Shown here: positions 27,124 through 35,682 of the stretch, piece after piece
Position numbering within the stretch: position 1 is the stretch's first letter
Layout: the number at the start of each line of letters is the position of its first letter
Assembly: GCA_017635395.1 (NCBI GenBank)
Contig: JAGBLN010000025.1
Span: 1-49,586, forward strand
DNA: 49,586 nt
Source of the DNA: Lachnospiraceae bacterium
Lineage (GTDB): Bacteria > Bacillota > Clostridia > Lachnospirales > Lachnospiraceae
Reading direction: 5' to 3'
Notes under the pieces: generated by a model
Database searches by the model: none
Seen by the model: the letters and a program-made list of their open reading frames with translations, nothing else
Told to the model about the DNA's origin: nothing
Translations under genes and position numbers: made by a program

Positions 27124-28206
27124 ATGAATTACAGCATAGACAAGAACTCAGATCTTCCGGCATATATTCAGCTGTACCATTTTTTTGTGGAGGATATTAT
27201 TTCCGGAGCATATCCCTATGGCAGCAAGCTCCCTTCCAAGCGGGTGATAGCTGATGAAACAGGGGTGAGCGTCATAACTGCAGACCATGCCATAACATTG
27301 CTTGATGAAGAAGGCTATGTCCAGAGCCGGGAACGGAGCGGAGTATATGTTATATACAGGGGCGATGATTTCCTTGGAAATGCAGAGAAAAAAGCCTCTG
27401 TATCCTATGATGAAATAAAGGATCATTATGTAGGTGATTTTCCCTTTTCGGTATTTGCAAAGACTATGCGGAAAGTAATACTGGACAGGGGAGAGGACAT
27501 TATGGTAAAGTCGCCGAACCAGGGACTGCCTGAACTGAGGAATGAGATCTGCAGGTATCTTGCCAGGAGCAGAAGGATATCCGTGGATCCGTCCCAGATC
27601 ATAGTAGGATCCGGAGCTGAATACCTTTATGGCCTGATCGCACAGTTCCTTGGAATGGGGCGGACTGTAGCGCTGGAATATCCTTCCTATGCAAAGATTT
27701 ACGATGTGTACAAAGCTATGGGGCTTGAATGCGACATGCTTACTATGGAGGCTGACGGAATCAGTACGGAAGAGCTGGAAAAAACAAAAGCTGACATCCT
27801 TCATGTGACCCCTTTTAACAGTTATCCGTCAGGCGTGACTGCGGATATTTCAAAGAAGCTTGAGTATTTAAGGTGGGCAAAGAAACGCGGCGGTATCCTG
27901 ATAGAGGACAATTATGATTCGGAGCTGACGGTTTCCAGAAAAGTTGAGGAGCCTCTTTTCTCCATGGGCAGGGATGTAGATGTGATATACCTTAATACTT
28001 TTTCCAGGACGCTTGCTCCGTCTATGCGTATAGGCTATATGATACTGCCGGAAACTCTTGTGGAGGGCTTTAATGAAAAGCTGGGCTTCTATTCCTGCAC
28101 TGTTCCGAGCTTTGATCAGTATGTGATGGCAGAGCTTTTAAAAAGCGGGGATTTTGAGCGCCATATCAACAGGGTGAGAAGGAAAAAAAGGTCCCTTTTA
28201 AAGTGA
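27124..28206 (+). CDS. MocR-type GntR/aminotransferase regulator, C-terminally short, PLP lysine replaced
   Basis: A 360-residue fusion of a GntR winged-helix domain (about 1-78) and a fold-type I aminotransferase-like domain (about 100-360). MocR proteins normally have 450-500 residues; this one stops in VRRKKRSLLK, where the C-terminal subdomain should begin, and neither other frame downstream continues the fold. The lysine that should bind PLP in the SKTLAP motif is R295 (SRTLAPS), read from AGG. The PLP-contacting D262 and Y264 (EDNY) remain. It may thus sense a ligand without an internal aldimine, or be decaying. Divergent from the ECF S-component gene. The DNA-binding half looks intact. 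Ribosome binding site AGAGGG before the ATG. Confidence 0.85.
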   Translation: MNYSIDKNSDLPAYIQLYHFFVEDIISGAYPYGSKLPSKRVIADETGVSVITADHAITLLDEEGYVQSRERSGVYVIYRGDDFLGNAEKKASVSYDEIKDHYVGDFPFSVFAKTMRKVILDRGEDIMVKSPNQGLPELRNEICRYLARSRRISVDPSQIIVGSGAEYLYGLIAQFLGMGRTVALEYPSYAKIYDVYKAMGLECDMLTMEADGISTEELEKTKADILHVTPFNSYPSGVTADISKKLEYLRWAKKRGGILIEDNYDSELTVSRKVEEPLFSMGRDVDVIYLNTFSRTLAPSMRIGYMILPETLVEGFNEKLGFYSCTVPSFDQYVMAELLKSGDFERHINRVRRKKRSLLK

Positions 28207-28317
28207 GCTGCGGATGGCGCAGGGGCAGTATTTATGGTATCATATATCTTGGATTATGGTGTGATTTTTAGCATGTAAGTAAGGATGTTTTTACGCAATA
28301 AAAGGGAGGATCGATAA

Positions 28318-30726
28318 ATGAAAAAGAGAAAGCTGATGGCGGCTGCGCTTGCAGGCGTACTGCTTATACAGACTGCCGGATGTATGGCGGCTACAGAGGA
28401 AAATGTACCGGAAGAGGGTGCTGTTTCTGAGGATGCAGCAACAGAAGAAAACACACCTGGTGTAGGGGATGCACTGACCGGTTTTAACAGTATAATGGTA
28501 GGCCAGAAGGCTGAGAAGCAGCCTGCTACTCTTGCGGATAATGATGCTGCAAATGCTTCTCCATATACAAATGCAGTGAATGCCGAAGCATCTGAGGATG
28601 ATGTTCCCAAAACAGGGGATGTGCTTGTGGATGTCAATTTTGATGACGGCGAGGTGGATGACTTTACCGTATATACCAATGGCGGATTCTATGATCTGCA
28701 GAATACAGACGGTGCGCTGGACTGTTTCATACACAGCTGCGGATCAGTCGACTACGGCAACCAGGCATACTGGGACGGATTTAAGCTTGTACAGGGCTGT
28801 GAATACACATACAGTTTTGATGTTTCCTCCGACATAAACCGTAAGATGGAATACAGGCTTCAGATAAACGGCGGCGACTATCATGCTTATCAGGGAGATT
28901 ATATTGAGATAGGTCCGGATGTGACGTCTTTTTCCGTAGATTTTACTATGGAGGAAGCTTCCGATCCTTCGCCCCGTATAGTGTTCAATATGGGAAAAAT
29001 GGATGATATGGCTTCCGACCCGGGTGACCATCACATCTATATCGATAATGTAAAGCTTGTGGTAAAGAATGCTGACAATGCCCAGAATACCGGCGGACTT
29101 CCCGCATATCTTAATGTGAATATCGACCAGGTGGGCTATACACCGGATTCCACAAAGACTGTTTTTGTAAAGACTGAAATTAATAATGAGGCATTCTATG
29201 TATGTGATGCTTCTTCCGGAACAGTGGTTTATGAGGGAACTCTTTCGGAAGCTGTTGAGGATAAGGCAGCAGGAGCAAAGATCGCAAAGGGTGATTTCAG
29301 CGAGGTGACCGAGCCCGGTGAATATTACATTTATACTGAGGCCGGTGCTACATATACATTTACTATCGGCGAAGACGTATATGATGACCTGATGGCTGAG
29401 ACGGTGCTTATGTTCTACAGACAGAGGTGCGGAGTGGCAACCGATGCTGCCATCAGCGGTACAGAATATGCCCATGCTGAGTGTCACACAGATAAGGCTA
29501 CCGTATACGGAACCGGTGAAAAGGTTGATGTATCAGGGGGCTGGCATGATGCGGGTGACTACGGAAGATATGTAGTATCCGGTGCAAAGTCTGTTGCCGA
29601 TCTTCTCGATACATATACATATAACGGCTATGACGCTGATGACTTAGGAATACCCGAAAGCGGAAACGGTGTTCCCGATGTACTGGATGAGGCACGCTTT
29701 GAACTTGACTGGATGCTTAAGATGCAGAATGACGAGGGCGGAGTATATCACAAAGTGACCGCAATGGTATTCCCCGGTGCTGTTCCTCCTGAAGAAGAGA
29801 CGGATGCGCTTATCCTTTCGCCTGTATCCATAACTGCTACTGCTGATTTTGCTGCAGTAATGGCAATGGCATCCGTTGTATACAAGGATATTGATCCCGA
29901 ATTTGCACAGACTGCTTATGATGCGGCTGTTAAGTCATGGGAGTATGCTGTAGCCAATAAGGATGCGGCAGGCTTTAAGAATCCTGAAGGCATGGAAACA
30001 GGAGAGTATCCTGACGGAAATGCTGCAGATGAAATCTACTGGGCAGCAGTTGAGCTTTATATAGCTGAAGACCTTTATGCTGCGCCTGAGACGGATCCTG
30101 CTGAAGTGATTAAGTCAGCTGCTGATATTAATGAAGGCCTTGGCTGGGCAGATATGGGACTTTATGCAGAGTATGATTTAGCAATGTCCGGCAAGGACGG
30201 ATCTGCAGATGCGGCAGGAAGGCTTATGGCTGCGGCGGACGAGATCGCAGAAAAATCATTAGCTGACGGATATATGATGGGACTTATGAATAACTACCCT
30301 TGGGGCAGCAACATGACTGTTGCGAATAACGGCGTGCTGTTCGGCATGGCTGCGGATGTTGCCGCAAACGGAACTGCTTCTTCAAAGGGATATACTGAAG
30401 CTGATTTCAAGGCACTGGCAGAAGCTCAGCTGGACTACCTGCTGGGTGCAAACCCTCTGGGATACTGCTATGTGACAGGCTTTGGTACATTTACGCCTGC
30501 TGATCCCCACCACAGGCCTTCACAGGTGGCCGGTGCTGCAATGCCCGGCATGCTGGTAGGCGGTCCGGCAAGCGGGCTTGAAGATCCTTACGCGGCTTCC
30601 GTGCTGGCTGATGTACCGGCAGCAATGTGCTATGTAGACAATGTGCAGAGTTATTCAACCAATGAGGTGACCATATACTGGAACTCGCCGCTTGTTTACC
30701 TGCTTACTGAGAGGGCTGGAAAATAG
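28318..30726 (+). CDS. Lipoprotein GH9 endoglucanase with CBM4/9-like and Ig-like domains
   Basis: Cell-surface cellulase of 802 residues. A lipoprotein-type signal ends in TAGC (Cys22); an acidic, low-complexity linker follows (about 23-98); then a carbohydrate-binding module of CBM4/9 type (about 99-250), an Ig-like CelD_N domain (about 262-352) and the GH9 (alpha/alpha)6 catalytic domain (about 358-800). Catalytic features are present: the DAGD motif with D411 and D414, the H731-H732 pair in HHRPS, and the proton donor E783 in STNEV. The order CBM-Ig-GH9 matches theme D-type cellulases. The GGAGG ribosome binding site precedes the ATG. It would act on cellulose or beta-glucan at the cell surface. 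Confidence 0.92.
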   Translation: MKKRKLMAAALAGVLLIQTAGCMAATEENVPEEGAVSEDAATEENTPGVGDALTGFNSIMVGQKAEKQPATLADNDAANASPYTNAVNAEASEDDVPKTGDVLVDVNFDDGEVDDFTVYTNGGFYDLQNTDGALDCFIHSCGSVDYGNQAYWDGFKLVQGCEYTYSFDVSSDINRKMEYRLQINGGDYHAYQGDYIEIGPDVTSFSVDFTMEEASDPSPRIVFNMGKMDDMASDPGDHHIYIDNVKLVVKNADNAQNTGGLPAYLNVNIDQVGYTPDSTKTVFVKTEINNEAFYVCDASSGTVVYEGTLSEAVEDKAAGAKIAKGDFSEVTEPGEYYIYTEAGATYTFTIGEDVYDDLMAETVLMFYRQRCGVATDAAISGTEYAHAECHTDKATVYGTGEKVDVSGGWHDAGDYGRYVVSGAKSVADLLDTYTYNGYDADDLGIPESGNGVPDVLDEARFELDWMLKMQNDEGGVYHKVTAMVFPGAVPPEEETDALILSPVSITATADFAAVMAMASVVYKDIDPEFAQTAYDAAVKSWEYAVANKDAAGFKNPEGMETGEYPDGNAADEIYWAAVELYIAEDLYAAPETDPAEVIKSAADINEGLGWADMGLYAEYDLAMSGKDGSADAAGRLMAAADEIAEKSLADGYMMGLMNNYPWGSNMTVANNGVLFGMAADVAANGTASSKGYTEADFKALAEAQLDYLLGANPLGYCYVTGFGTFTPADPHHRPSQVAGAAMPGMLVGGPASGLEDPYAASVLADVPAAMCYVDNVQSYSTNEVTIYWNSPLVYLLTERAGK

Positions 30727-30748
30727 GCTTTGGGATAGGGGGTAATAA

Positions 30749-31861
30749 ATGTACTGTACTAACTGCGGAAAAGAGATAGCTGACGGATCTGTGTTCTGCA
30801 GACACTGTGGCGAACAAATTGGCGATGACAAGACTGTCTATGTTGTTAAGGATGATGCAGATTCTGAATTGAAGAAAATCCCTGTCAGCAACTATGTTAA
30901 AAGCAGTCCGGTAAATAATCCGTCGCCGATGCCGCTGCTTATAATTGCTGCTGTATCAGTTGCGGTAACTGTGGTGCTGGCTATAGTGCTTGCCGTGTTT
31001 ATAATAAAGGACCGTACAGGCGGTGCTAAGCTTGTGGCAGCTGAAACTGTGGATCCTGGTCCACAGGTGTACCGGTCTGTAACTGGTGATCCGGGCCAGG
31101 AAAATGCAGCGGAGGGCCAGGACACAGTTCCCAATAGCGGTGCCAATACATTAACGGTAAGCGTAATAGGCGCAAATGAAACCGGCAGCTTAGGCGGTGC
31201 AATGGTTCAGGTAAAAGGGACGGGTTACGAGGAGTATGCGGAGACTGATGGCGCCGGCCATGCTGTTTTTACAGGCGTTGCTCCCGGAGAATACAAAATA
31301 AAATGCAACGCTGACGGGTATTATGAGAACCAGATAGATGTGGAGGTCATTTCTGCTGATACGGAGCCTGTGGTACCTATGATTCCGGTGGTAACAGGAG
31401 ATGATGCTTTTGTATACCTTACCTGGAATGGAGACCACGATCTGGATCTGTGTGCATTCAATACGGAACTGCAGGAGTATGTGAATATCGGGCATCCGGC
31501 CGACAGTGTTGGAAGCGTATTCCTCTATGCGGACCATGGCGCCGACCTTCCTTATGAAATAATTTATATACATGATACGGAAGACGAAGTGACAAAAAGC
31601 TTTTTTGTGACGGAAGCAAAGAATGCAAGGGAAGGACTGACTTCGGAAATGGAGGCAGACGGGGTCACTGTAAGAATATATGACAAAACAGGCCTGGCAT
31701 ATTCCAGCACGGCTGATCCTGAAGAAACAGCGGCGCTGTGGTGGCCTTGCTACTGTTATGCTGGCGGTTTTTACGATCAGCAGGATTACATATATGACTT
31801 ACGTGGCGAGCAGTACGAATGGTTAAGCTTTGAAGAAAAGGATGCTTATACGGGAAAGTGA
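30749..31861 (+). CDS. Zinc-ribbon, single-pass membrane protein with YfaP-like extracellular domain
   Basis: A 370-residue protein. The N-terminus is a zinc ribbon with C3, C6, C17 and C20; a transmembrane segment follows (about 62-86); then a low-complexity linker (about 90-128), a carboxypeptidase-regulatory or PEGA-like beta-sandwich (about 130-205), and a C-terminal domain (about 218-330). The YLTWNGDHDLDLCAF stretch resembles the 'DLDLH' region of YfaP-type domains. Function unknown; the ribbon would be cytoplasmic and the rest outside. It follows the cellulase gene by 22 bases in the same direction, so cotranscription is likely. Confidence 0.6.
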   Translation: MYCTNCGKEIADGSVFCRHCGEQIGDDKTVYVVKDDADSELKKIPVSNYVKSSPVNNPSPMPLLIIAAVSVAVTVVLAIVLAVFIIKDRTGGAKLVAAETVDPGPQVYRSVTGDPGQENAAEGQDTVPNSGANTLTVSVIGANETGSLGGAMVQVKGTGYEEYAETDGAGHAVFTGVAPGEYKIKCNADGYYENQIDVEVISADTEPVVPMIPVVTGDDAFVYLTWNGDHDLDLCAFNTELQEYVNIGHPADSVGSVFLYADHGADLPYEIIYIHDTEDEVTKSFFVTEAKNAREGLTSEMEADGVTVRIYDKTGLAYSSTADPEETAALWWPCYCYAGGFYDQQDYIYDLRGEQYEWLSFEEKDAYTGK

Positions 31862-31869
31862 TAAAGAAA

Positions 31870-32100
31870 TTACCGTAATACTTGGCCGTGTTTTAATTTG
31901 TACTGTTTCTTGTTTTCATACATAAGGGAATCTGCTTTTTTCTCGGCGTCAGTAATGCTTATGCCGTTTCCGGCATATGCGCTTCCGACGGCTATATACA
32001 TATGCACGTCCATTCCGGAGTTTTTGTCAAATTTCGTTTCTTCATTTTCAAGGCGCTCAATGGATTCTTCGAAAAATCTCTCTGTGGATTTTTCATGCGA
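31870..32100 (-). pseudogene. C-terminal relic of a GGDEF diguanylate cyclase gene
   Basis: In the 396-base gap after the zinc-ribbon gene, the minus strand reads about 75 codons ending in ...ESIERLENEETKF, VHMYIAVGSAYAG, ISITDAEKKADSLMYENKKQYK and a TAA stop at 31870-31872. This matches the last quarter of a GGDEF domain (the SIGYA strand and the ADxxMYxxK helix). No GGDEF motif, no start codon and no ribosome binding site are found upstream; the frame runs on into unrelated sequence. It is therefore a deletion remnant. The rest of the gap (32101-32257) contains A/T-rich sequence and the ribosome binding site of the next gene. Confidence 0.75.
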
Positions 32101-32257
32101 TTAAATTCAGAGCAGAGTTTATTTCTACATATTTTAACACAAAAAATCTGACAGGGGTTAAATCTTTCGTGGATTATGACGATATACTGAATAGGGAGTT
32201 TATCTTTTCTTAATGCTGAAAAGGATTTCAGTATCGTCTACACGGAGGTAGTGGCCT

Positions 32258-33352
32258 ATGACGGGATTAAATGGCTTAAATAGTTTTTCTTCATATTGTT
32301 CCACAAGTTTTTCGTTAAGCAATAATTTCAGACGGACATTTAGCAGCGCTGGTAAGGCGGCAGGTAATACGAACCAGCCTGATTTTTTCGTGCGCCAGAA
32401 AGAGGCTTATGAGAAAGAAAAAGCGCAAGAAAACAGTCATATGCATAAAATCCTTCGGGATTTAAAAAGAAAACGGGAAAATGAATGTGAAAACATTCAA
32501 GAAAAGTTAAATGAAAGCTTAATTATTTATGACAGGGCGGTAAATGACGATAAAAGACAGAAAGTTAAATCACGCGCCAACTACAATTACAAAGAGGTGG
32601 CAGGCAAAATACAGCGTGCCAAGACATCGGTAAGCGCCGGGCAGGCAGTGATATCTGCCAAGAGAAAAGTGGTGGAGATAAAAAGGAAAATATCCACAGG
32701 AGACGGCGATGCGGAAGATCTACAGCTGGCACTCACCCATGCGAAACGCATGGAGATGGCTGCAAGAAAGAAAAAGCATCATTTAGAATTGGAAGAAATG
32801 GCATCGAATAGCATCCAGAGGGATGAAAATGCCAGCAGACAGGAGGAAACGGTAAAGGCTATCAAGGATTCACTGGCGAATGCCGGAATTGAAGATATCT
32901 CAAAGCAGGAAGATGAGATTTTTGAAGAGCGTGAGGTCTTGACGGAGGAAATGTCGGCCGAAATCAAGGATTCTGGTGAAAGCTATACAGATGATATGGT
33001 GTCGGAGCTGAATGAACTGATTTCCGAGCTGGATGAAGAGACTCTTGAAGAACTTGAAAAGGCCATGGAATTTTTTGAAGACATGGAAATCCTTGATCCA
33101 CATATGTCGAGGGAAGACCTTGATGAGCTGAAGCGAAAGCACCGGGCGGAAGAGCAGAAAGCTATGCTGAAGGCTGATATGGATTATCTCAAGGGAATGA
33201 TAAAGCATCAGCTGAACAAGAGTGATACTGTGATAGGAACAAAAGGAAGTGTATCAGGATTTGCTGTGGCGCAATCTTCAGGCGGAATGCCTGCTGCAGG
33301 AACTGCGGCTGTGTCGGTGCCTGCAGCTCCAGGGATTGACGTGCAGCTGTGA
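32258..33352 (+). CDS. Hypothetical coiled-coil protein
   Basis: A 364-residue, highly charged, mainly helical protein without signal or membrane segment. A Ser-rich N-terminus (1-45) is followed by long Lys/Glu-rich helices (about 47-190), an acidic helical region (about 200-310) and a flexible Gly/Ala/Ser/Val tail. A hydrophobic heptad pattern is visible. Not assigned to a named family; the layout resembles cytoplasmic scaffold or filament-associated proteins. The ATG follows GGAGG (32244-32248) at nine bases. It converges on the next gene with only one base between the stop codons, and no terminator is visible. Confidence 0.6.
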   Translation: MTGLNGLNSFSSYCSTSFSLSNNFRRTFSSAGKAAGNTNQPDFFVRQKEAYEKEKAQENSHMHKILRDLKRKRENECENIQEKLNESLIIYDRAVNDDKRQKVKSRANYNYKEVAGKIQRAKTSVSAGQAVISAKRKVVEIKRKISTGDGDAEDLQLALTHAKRMEMAARKKKHHLELEEMASNSIQRDENASRQEETVKAIKDSLANAGIEDISKQEDEIFEEREVLTEEMSAEIKDSGESYTDDMVSELNELISELDEETLEELEKAMEFFEDMEILDPHMSREDLDELKRKHRAEEQKAMLKADMDYLKGMIKHQLNKSDTVIGTKGSVSGFAVAQSSGGMPAAGTAAVSVPAAPGIDVQL

Positions 33353-33353
33353 A

Positions 33354-33965
33354 TTAATATTCGCTGAGAATAAGCCTTACCATTTCGTTTCTTTCTTTGG
33401 GGACGTCTGCACCGCAGATACGCCTGGGTTCATCGGCCCTGTGCTTTATCACGTTTTCAATCGTCATGTCAAAACATTCGGGGAATGCCCATAGAGCGTG
33501 GTCGATGTTCATTTGCTGCCTGAAAAGCTCTGCCTGTTCCTGGGCCTGATCAAGGAGCTGCAGAAACTGGGGGTAGCGGGCGGCATCTTCTTTATCTATC
33601 TTAATATCTGAAATTGATGAACCGCTGTGCTTTATTCCGAACTTTACGGCAAGGTCCATCAGGACTGTCTTGTAGGACATATCAAATATGCGGTCGCAGG
33701 TATCCCTGTCTATGCGGAAACGGTCCATTGCCGCTACTACGTCAAAAAGCCTTAATGAAGCAAAATCCTCTGAACCTTCGAATATGAGCCTGCTGCAGAC
33801 TGGTCCGTGGTCATCCGGGGAAAAACTGTCAGGCCTGTTATACCTGGTGAGTACCCATTCAATTTCGTCTGTGTCAAAGCGTATCCTTGAAAGGTCAAGC
33901 AGGGTAGGGCCGCCGGGAATGTCTTCTATGTATTTAAGTTTTTCCTTTGCTTCGCTTACTGTCAT
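33354..33965 (-). CDS. Hypothetical protein, soluble, helical
   Basis: A 203-residue protein with no signal peptide, membrane segment or recognised motif. It is rich in charged residues and predicted mostly helical; cysteines are at about 57, 90, 167 and 186. It follows the DUF5050-like gene by 18 bases on the same strand, so the two likely form one transcript. The stop lies one base from that of the convergent coiled-coil gene. No function can be suggested. Confidence 0.55.
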   Translation of the reverse strand: MTVSEAKEKLKYIEDIPGGPTLLDLSRIRFDTDEIEWVLTRYNRPDSFSPDDHGPVCSRLIFEGSEDFASLRLFDVVAAMDRFRIDRDTCDRIFDMSYKTVLMDLAVKFGIKHSGSSISDIKIDKEDAARYPQFLQLLDQAQEQAELFRQQMNIDHALWAFPECFDMTIENVIKHRADEPRRICGADVPKERNEMVRLILSEY

Positions 33966-33983
33966 TTTATCTCTTTCTGTCGC

Positions 33984-35051
33984 TTACTGGCCGCCAAGGA
34001 CAGCGCTTGCTGCCTGGTCAAAAGTAGTCACATTTACAGATCCGTTAGTGGAGGTCCTGTAAATTGGCACATCGCTTCCGAAATCCCTGAAATAAACATA
34101 ATCGGATGTGATGCTTATATTTCTGTGGACTCCCATTCTTACTGTTTCCATGCCGCTTCCGTCAGTGTGTACCCTTTTTAGGGCATACCCGTCAGGATCA
34201 TCGGCTACAACAGTCTGATAGTATATCCAGTCCATGTACTGGTTGAAGCTGTCACACCGTTCGTCTGCGATGGTGAAAATGCTGCCGTCACCAAGATTGT
34301 ATGATTTTAAATGATAATCGTCATTGGAATCCAGGTAATATACTATCTGACCATCAACAATCGGAAGGTACATTCGTTCCGTGGAAACCTCATTGGTGGA
34401 GCCGAATACCGGGTCCATTGTATTAAGTGTGCCTGTGGACAGATTGTCTGAATAATACATCTGTCCCCCGAAATAACAGCCGATCTTGGGGTGGCCGTTC
34501 ATGAGCGTTACCGGATCGCCGCCTGCTATGGCTACGCTGTTGACCGTTATTTTTGCATTGCCGTCATCCTTTTCACCCTCTGCAAAGCAGGTATAGATCA
34601 GGTTATTGCCGGCGAGCATCATGCCGTCGCTGGTCACGTCTATGATGAGGTTGTTGTTGGAATGATGGGTGTCATAGCGGTACATTCCCCGTCCCCTGCG
34701 GACATAACCGAGACCGGTCTGGTCGGCGGAGGCATCAGTGTAGTAGTAGACATATCCGTTTGCGGCATTTATGAAGGATGCGTTGCCCTCTGACAGTTTT
34801 TTGCATTTGCCGCTTGCGGCATCCATTGAATAGAGCTTTCCGGAATCATAACTGTTTGAAAAATAAATCATGCCGTTGGATTCACAGAAAAGCCCGCCGT
34901 TGTATAGGTTTCCGGCAGTGTTTCCTGCGGTCATGGGATCATTGGGGGGAACCTGCTTCTGTTTTCCGCCGATGATCCTTATTGTGGCGATTATGACAAT
35001 GAGAATGACTATTATGGCAATGGCAATAACCGTGCGTAATTTTTTATTCAT
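33984..35051 (-). CDS. DUF5050-like membrane-anchored beta-propeller protein
   Basis: About 355 residues: a basic N-terminus, a hydrophobic segment (about 6-25, signal anchor), and an extracellular region with repeated short blocks of the type G-x-I/V-Y-Y-x-(N/D)-x2-(D/N)-G-x-L/I (for example ANGYVYYYTDAS, DGQIVYYLDSN, SDYVYFRD). These are the repeats of the DUF5050 family, expected to form a beta-propeller. The ATG at 35049-35051 is chosen over an ATG six codons upstream because AGGAGGT lies just before it. A TTGAAA/TATACT promoter is seen upstream at 35096-35124. Ligand unknown. Confidence 0.7.
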   Translation of the reverse strand: MNKKLRTVIAIAIIVILIVIIATIRIIGGKQKQVPPNDPMTAGNTAGNLYNGGLFCESNGMIYFSNSYDSGKLYSMDAASGKCKKLSEGNASFINAANGYVYYYTDASADQTGLGYVRRGRGMYRYDTHHSNNNLIIDVTSDGMMLAGNNLIYTCFAEGEKDDGNAKITVNSVAIAGGDPVTLMNGHPKIGCYFGGQMYYSDNLSTGTLNTMDPVFGSTNEVSTERMYLPIVDGQIVYYLDSNDDYHLKSYNLGDGSIFTIADERCDSFNQYMDWIYYQTVVADDPDGYALKRVHTDGSGMETVRMGVHRNISITSDYVYFRDFGSDVPIYRTSTNGSVNVTTFDQAASAVLGGQ

Positions 35052-35095
35052 ATGGACCTCCTTTCGCATAAGGAATGTCTGTATACTTTAATTAT

Positions 35096-35124
35096 AGTAT
35101 ATTCTTTAAGAGGTGGGATTTCAA
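35096..35124 (-). promoter_or_regulatory. Promoter of the DUF5050-like gene
   Basis: On the minus strand: TTGAAA (35124-35119), 17-base spacer, TATACT (35101-35096). It lies between the end of nrdG and the DUF5050-like gene, so the latter has its own start point. Confidence 0.65.
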
Positions 35125-35133
35125 GGAAGGGGA

Positions 35134-35667
35134 TCAATTTGTCTGCTCTGCAGAGATTACGGCGTGGCCTGCCGACAGTGATTCTTTGAGGTCCAGTATC
35201 CGCTGGTTTGACGAGCCGCGGAAACGCAGGGAAATGTTTTTCAGGTCAAGTACAAACTCTCCGTCCACCAGCACATCTGCAAGGGAAAGCAAGGGAAGAG
35301 TATCTTCTGTATGTGCGCGAGTGTAGCTAGCATCAGTCAGTTCTTCAAATGTGTATCCGGAGTAGATCCAGACAGTCTTATCCGGATATGCAGTCCTTAC
35401 TTTTTCAAGGAAAGGGCGCAGAACCTTCTGGTTAGCGGGTTCCATAGGCTCGCCTCCCAAAAGGGTAAGGCCTGTTATCCATGCCGGTTCAAGCGAGTTT
35501 ATTATCTCGTCTTCGACGGATTCATCAAATTTTTTTCCATAGCAAAAATCCCAGGTCATGGGATTAAAGCATTCCTTGCAATGGTGGGTGCAGCCGCTTA
35601 CGAAAAGGCTTGTGCGTACACCCGGACCATTTGCTATGTCATTGTATTTGATCTCTGCGTAATTCAT
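35134..35667 (-). CDS. nrdG: Anaerobic ribonucleotide reductase activating enzyme
   Basis: Radical SAM enzyme that generates the glycyl radical on NrdD. From the ATG at 35665-35667 the protein has about 177 residues, which is normal; a TTG nine bases upstream is also possible. The [4Fe-4S] cluster motif is visible as CTHHCKEC (C-x3-C-x2-C, about 26-33), preceded by GPGVRTSLFVSGC, and the SAM-binding GGEP follows (about 70-73). It lies 15 bases after nrdD on the same strand and is surely cotranscribed. Confidence 0.94.
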   Translation of the reverse strand: MNYAEIKYNDIANGPGVRTSLFVSGCTHHCKECFNPMTWDFCYGKKFDESVEDEIINSLEPAWITGLTLLGGEPMEPANQKVLRPFLEKVRTAYPDKTVWIYSGYTFEELTDASYTRAHTEDTLPLLSLADVLVDGEFVLDLKNISLRFRGSSNQRILDLKESLSAGHAVISAEQTN

Positions 35668-35682
35668 ATCAGGCAATATGTA

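Noticed and set aside
28180-28260. A frameshift explaining the short MocR protein
   Set aside because: Neither alternative frame after the poly-A stretch encodes anything like the missing C-terminal subdomain; an 18-residue extension ends at once. A deletion or an early stop is more likely than a simple frameshift.
31977-32213. 78-residue plus-strand open frame between the zinc-ribbon and coiled-coil genes
   Set aside because: It is antisense to the GGDEF relic, has no ribosome binding site and resembles nothing known.
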